A stretch of DNA of 36,704 nucleotides from assembly GCA_012519255.1 (NCBI GenBank), contig JAAYQQ010000054.1:1-36704 (forward strand), in the 5' to 3' direction. Positions 35,911-36,704 of the stretch are shown one piece after another (position 1 is the stretch's first letter; the number at the start of each line of letters is the position of its first letter). This stretch comes from Methanobacteriota archaeon. GTDB taxonomy: Archaea > Thermoplasmatota > Thermoplasmata > Methanomassiliicoccales > Methanomassiliicoccaceae. Position numbers and translations under genes: made by a program. The notes beneath the pieces are model-generated. The model did no database searches, was not told where the DNA came from, and saw only the letters and a list, made by a program, of their open reading frames with translations.

Positions 35911-36704
35911 GTGGCAAAACCTATTCTAAAGTGGGCGGGGGGAAAGCGGCAAATCATCAAAGAGATCCTCGCTCACTTTCCCCGAGACTATAAACTCCGC
36001 AGCTTCCATGAGCCGATGTTCGGAGCCGGAGCAGTAAGCTTTGAGATTGGGCCCAAAGATGGCACAATAAATGATGTCAACCGCCGTCTGGTTAATCTAT
36101 ATGAGGTGGTCAAAGAGTGTCCGGAAGAGTTAATATTATTCAACCGGCGGCACCAGCACTCAAAAGAATATTTCTATAAGGCGAGGGAACGATTCAACGC
36201 TCCAGTAAGGGGAGAGTCCCTCGATCCCGTGGAGGAAGCCAGCCTACTCATCTATCTTAATCGCACTTGCTTCAACGGACTCTATCGGGAAAACTCAAGC
36301 GGTGCATTCAATGTGCCATTCGGCAGATATAAGACTGTCGATTTCTTCCAGGAAGAAAGTATCCGTGAAGCCAGTATGGTCCTTGGCAAGCTGGAAATCC
36401 ATAATGAAGATTTCACCTATGTGCTTGAGTTGGCGAGACCCGGAGATCTTATTTATTTTGACCCGCCGTACCATCCAATAAGCGAGACGGCCTCGTTCAC
36501 TTCATATCATATGAATGGTTTCGATCTCAAGGATCAGGAGCGCCTACGTGATGCCATGGTTGAGCTGCATGAACGAGGCGTCATGGTCATTCTCAGTAAT
36601 TCAAATGCACGGGAGATTAGAGAACTTTACAGCCAACTAGATGGTTTTACAATTTCCGACATTAAAGCCAAAAGGGCCATCAACTGCAACGGGAGCAAGC
36701 GAGG
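35911..36704 (+). CDS. Dam/D12-class N6-adenine DNA methyltransferase, C-terminus truncated by window edge
   Basis: GTG (35911) or TTG (35902) start; VAKPILKWAGGKRQIIKEILAHFP, FHEPMFGAGAVSFEIG, RTCFNGLYRENSSGAFNVPFG, LIYFDPPYHP (DPPY). Confidence 0.9.
   Translation, partial: MAKPILKWAGGKRQIIKEILAHFPRDYKLRSFHEPMFGAGAVSFEIGPKDGTINDVNRRLVNLYEVVKECPEELILFNRRHQHSKEYFYKARERFNAPVRGESLDPVEEASLLIYLNRTCFNGLYRENSSGAFNVPFGRYKTVDFFQEESIREASMVLGKLEIHNEDFTYVLELARPGDLIYFDPPYHPISETASFTSYHMNGFDLKDQERLRDAMVELHERGVMVILSNSNAREIRELYSQLDGFTISDIKAKRAINCNGSKR

Noticed and set aside
34000-36704. CRISPR array expected near a CARF gene
   Set aside because: Looked for regularly spaced direct repeats around the CARF-PIN genes and elsewhere; none seen.

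Overview
This 36.7 kb window looks like an archaeal chromosome segment. An MtaA/MtbA-type UroD-family methyltransferase, an HTH_10 regulator, paired MinD/ferredoxin ATPases and T-rich or TATA-like signals point to a methylotrophic methanogen-like Thermoplasmata; that placement is inference. I support about 33 protein-coding genes and no rRNA, tRNA or CRISPR array. Most of the centre is housekeeping: an M29 peptidase, a SAM methyltransferase, a taurine/nitrate-type ABC transporter with a UroD-like enzyme, NifX-like/MinD/Mrp genes, cardiolipin synthase, PHP, MBL-fold, Fpg, APC permease, pirin, 3-methyladenine glycosylase, MtaA/MtbA-like, a response regulator-PAS protein and a ClC channel. Two candidate systems stand out. 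(1) A translationally coupled three-gene operon (8388 to 5049, minus strand) encodes a zinc-ribbon membrane protein, a DUF2207-like membrane protein ending in CH(CA)6GGGR, and a radical SAM/SPASM enzyme with a PqqD/RRE-like N-terminus. This suggests RiPP-like modification of a membrane-protein Cys-Ala tail. (2) A split CARF + PIN pair with an ATGA overlap (35628 to 34043, minus strand) lies just upstream of a PLD-DExH helicase-DUF3427 protein and near a Dam-type methyltransferase, with no CRISPR array in view. It may be a stand-alone nucleotide-sensing defence module. The left edge holds a truncated papain/C39-like cysteine-protease-fold protein that the ORF track missed because it runs off the window and starts with TTG. 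All assignments come from reading motifs by eye; no database searches were run.
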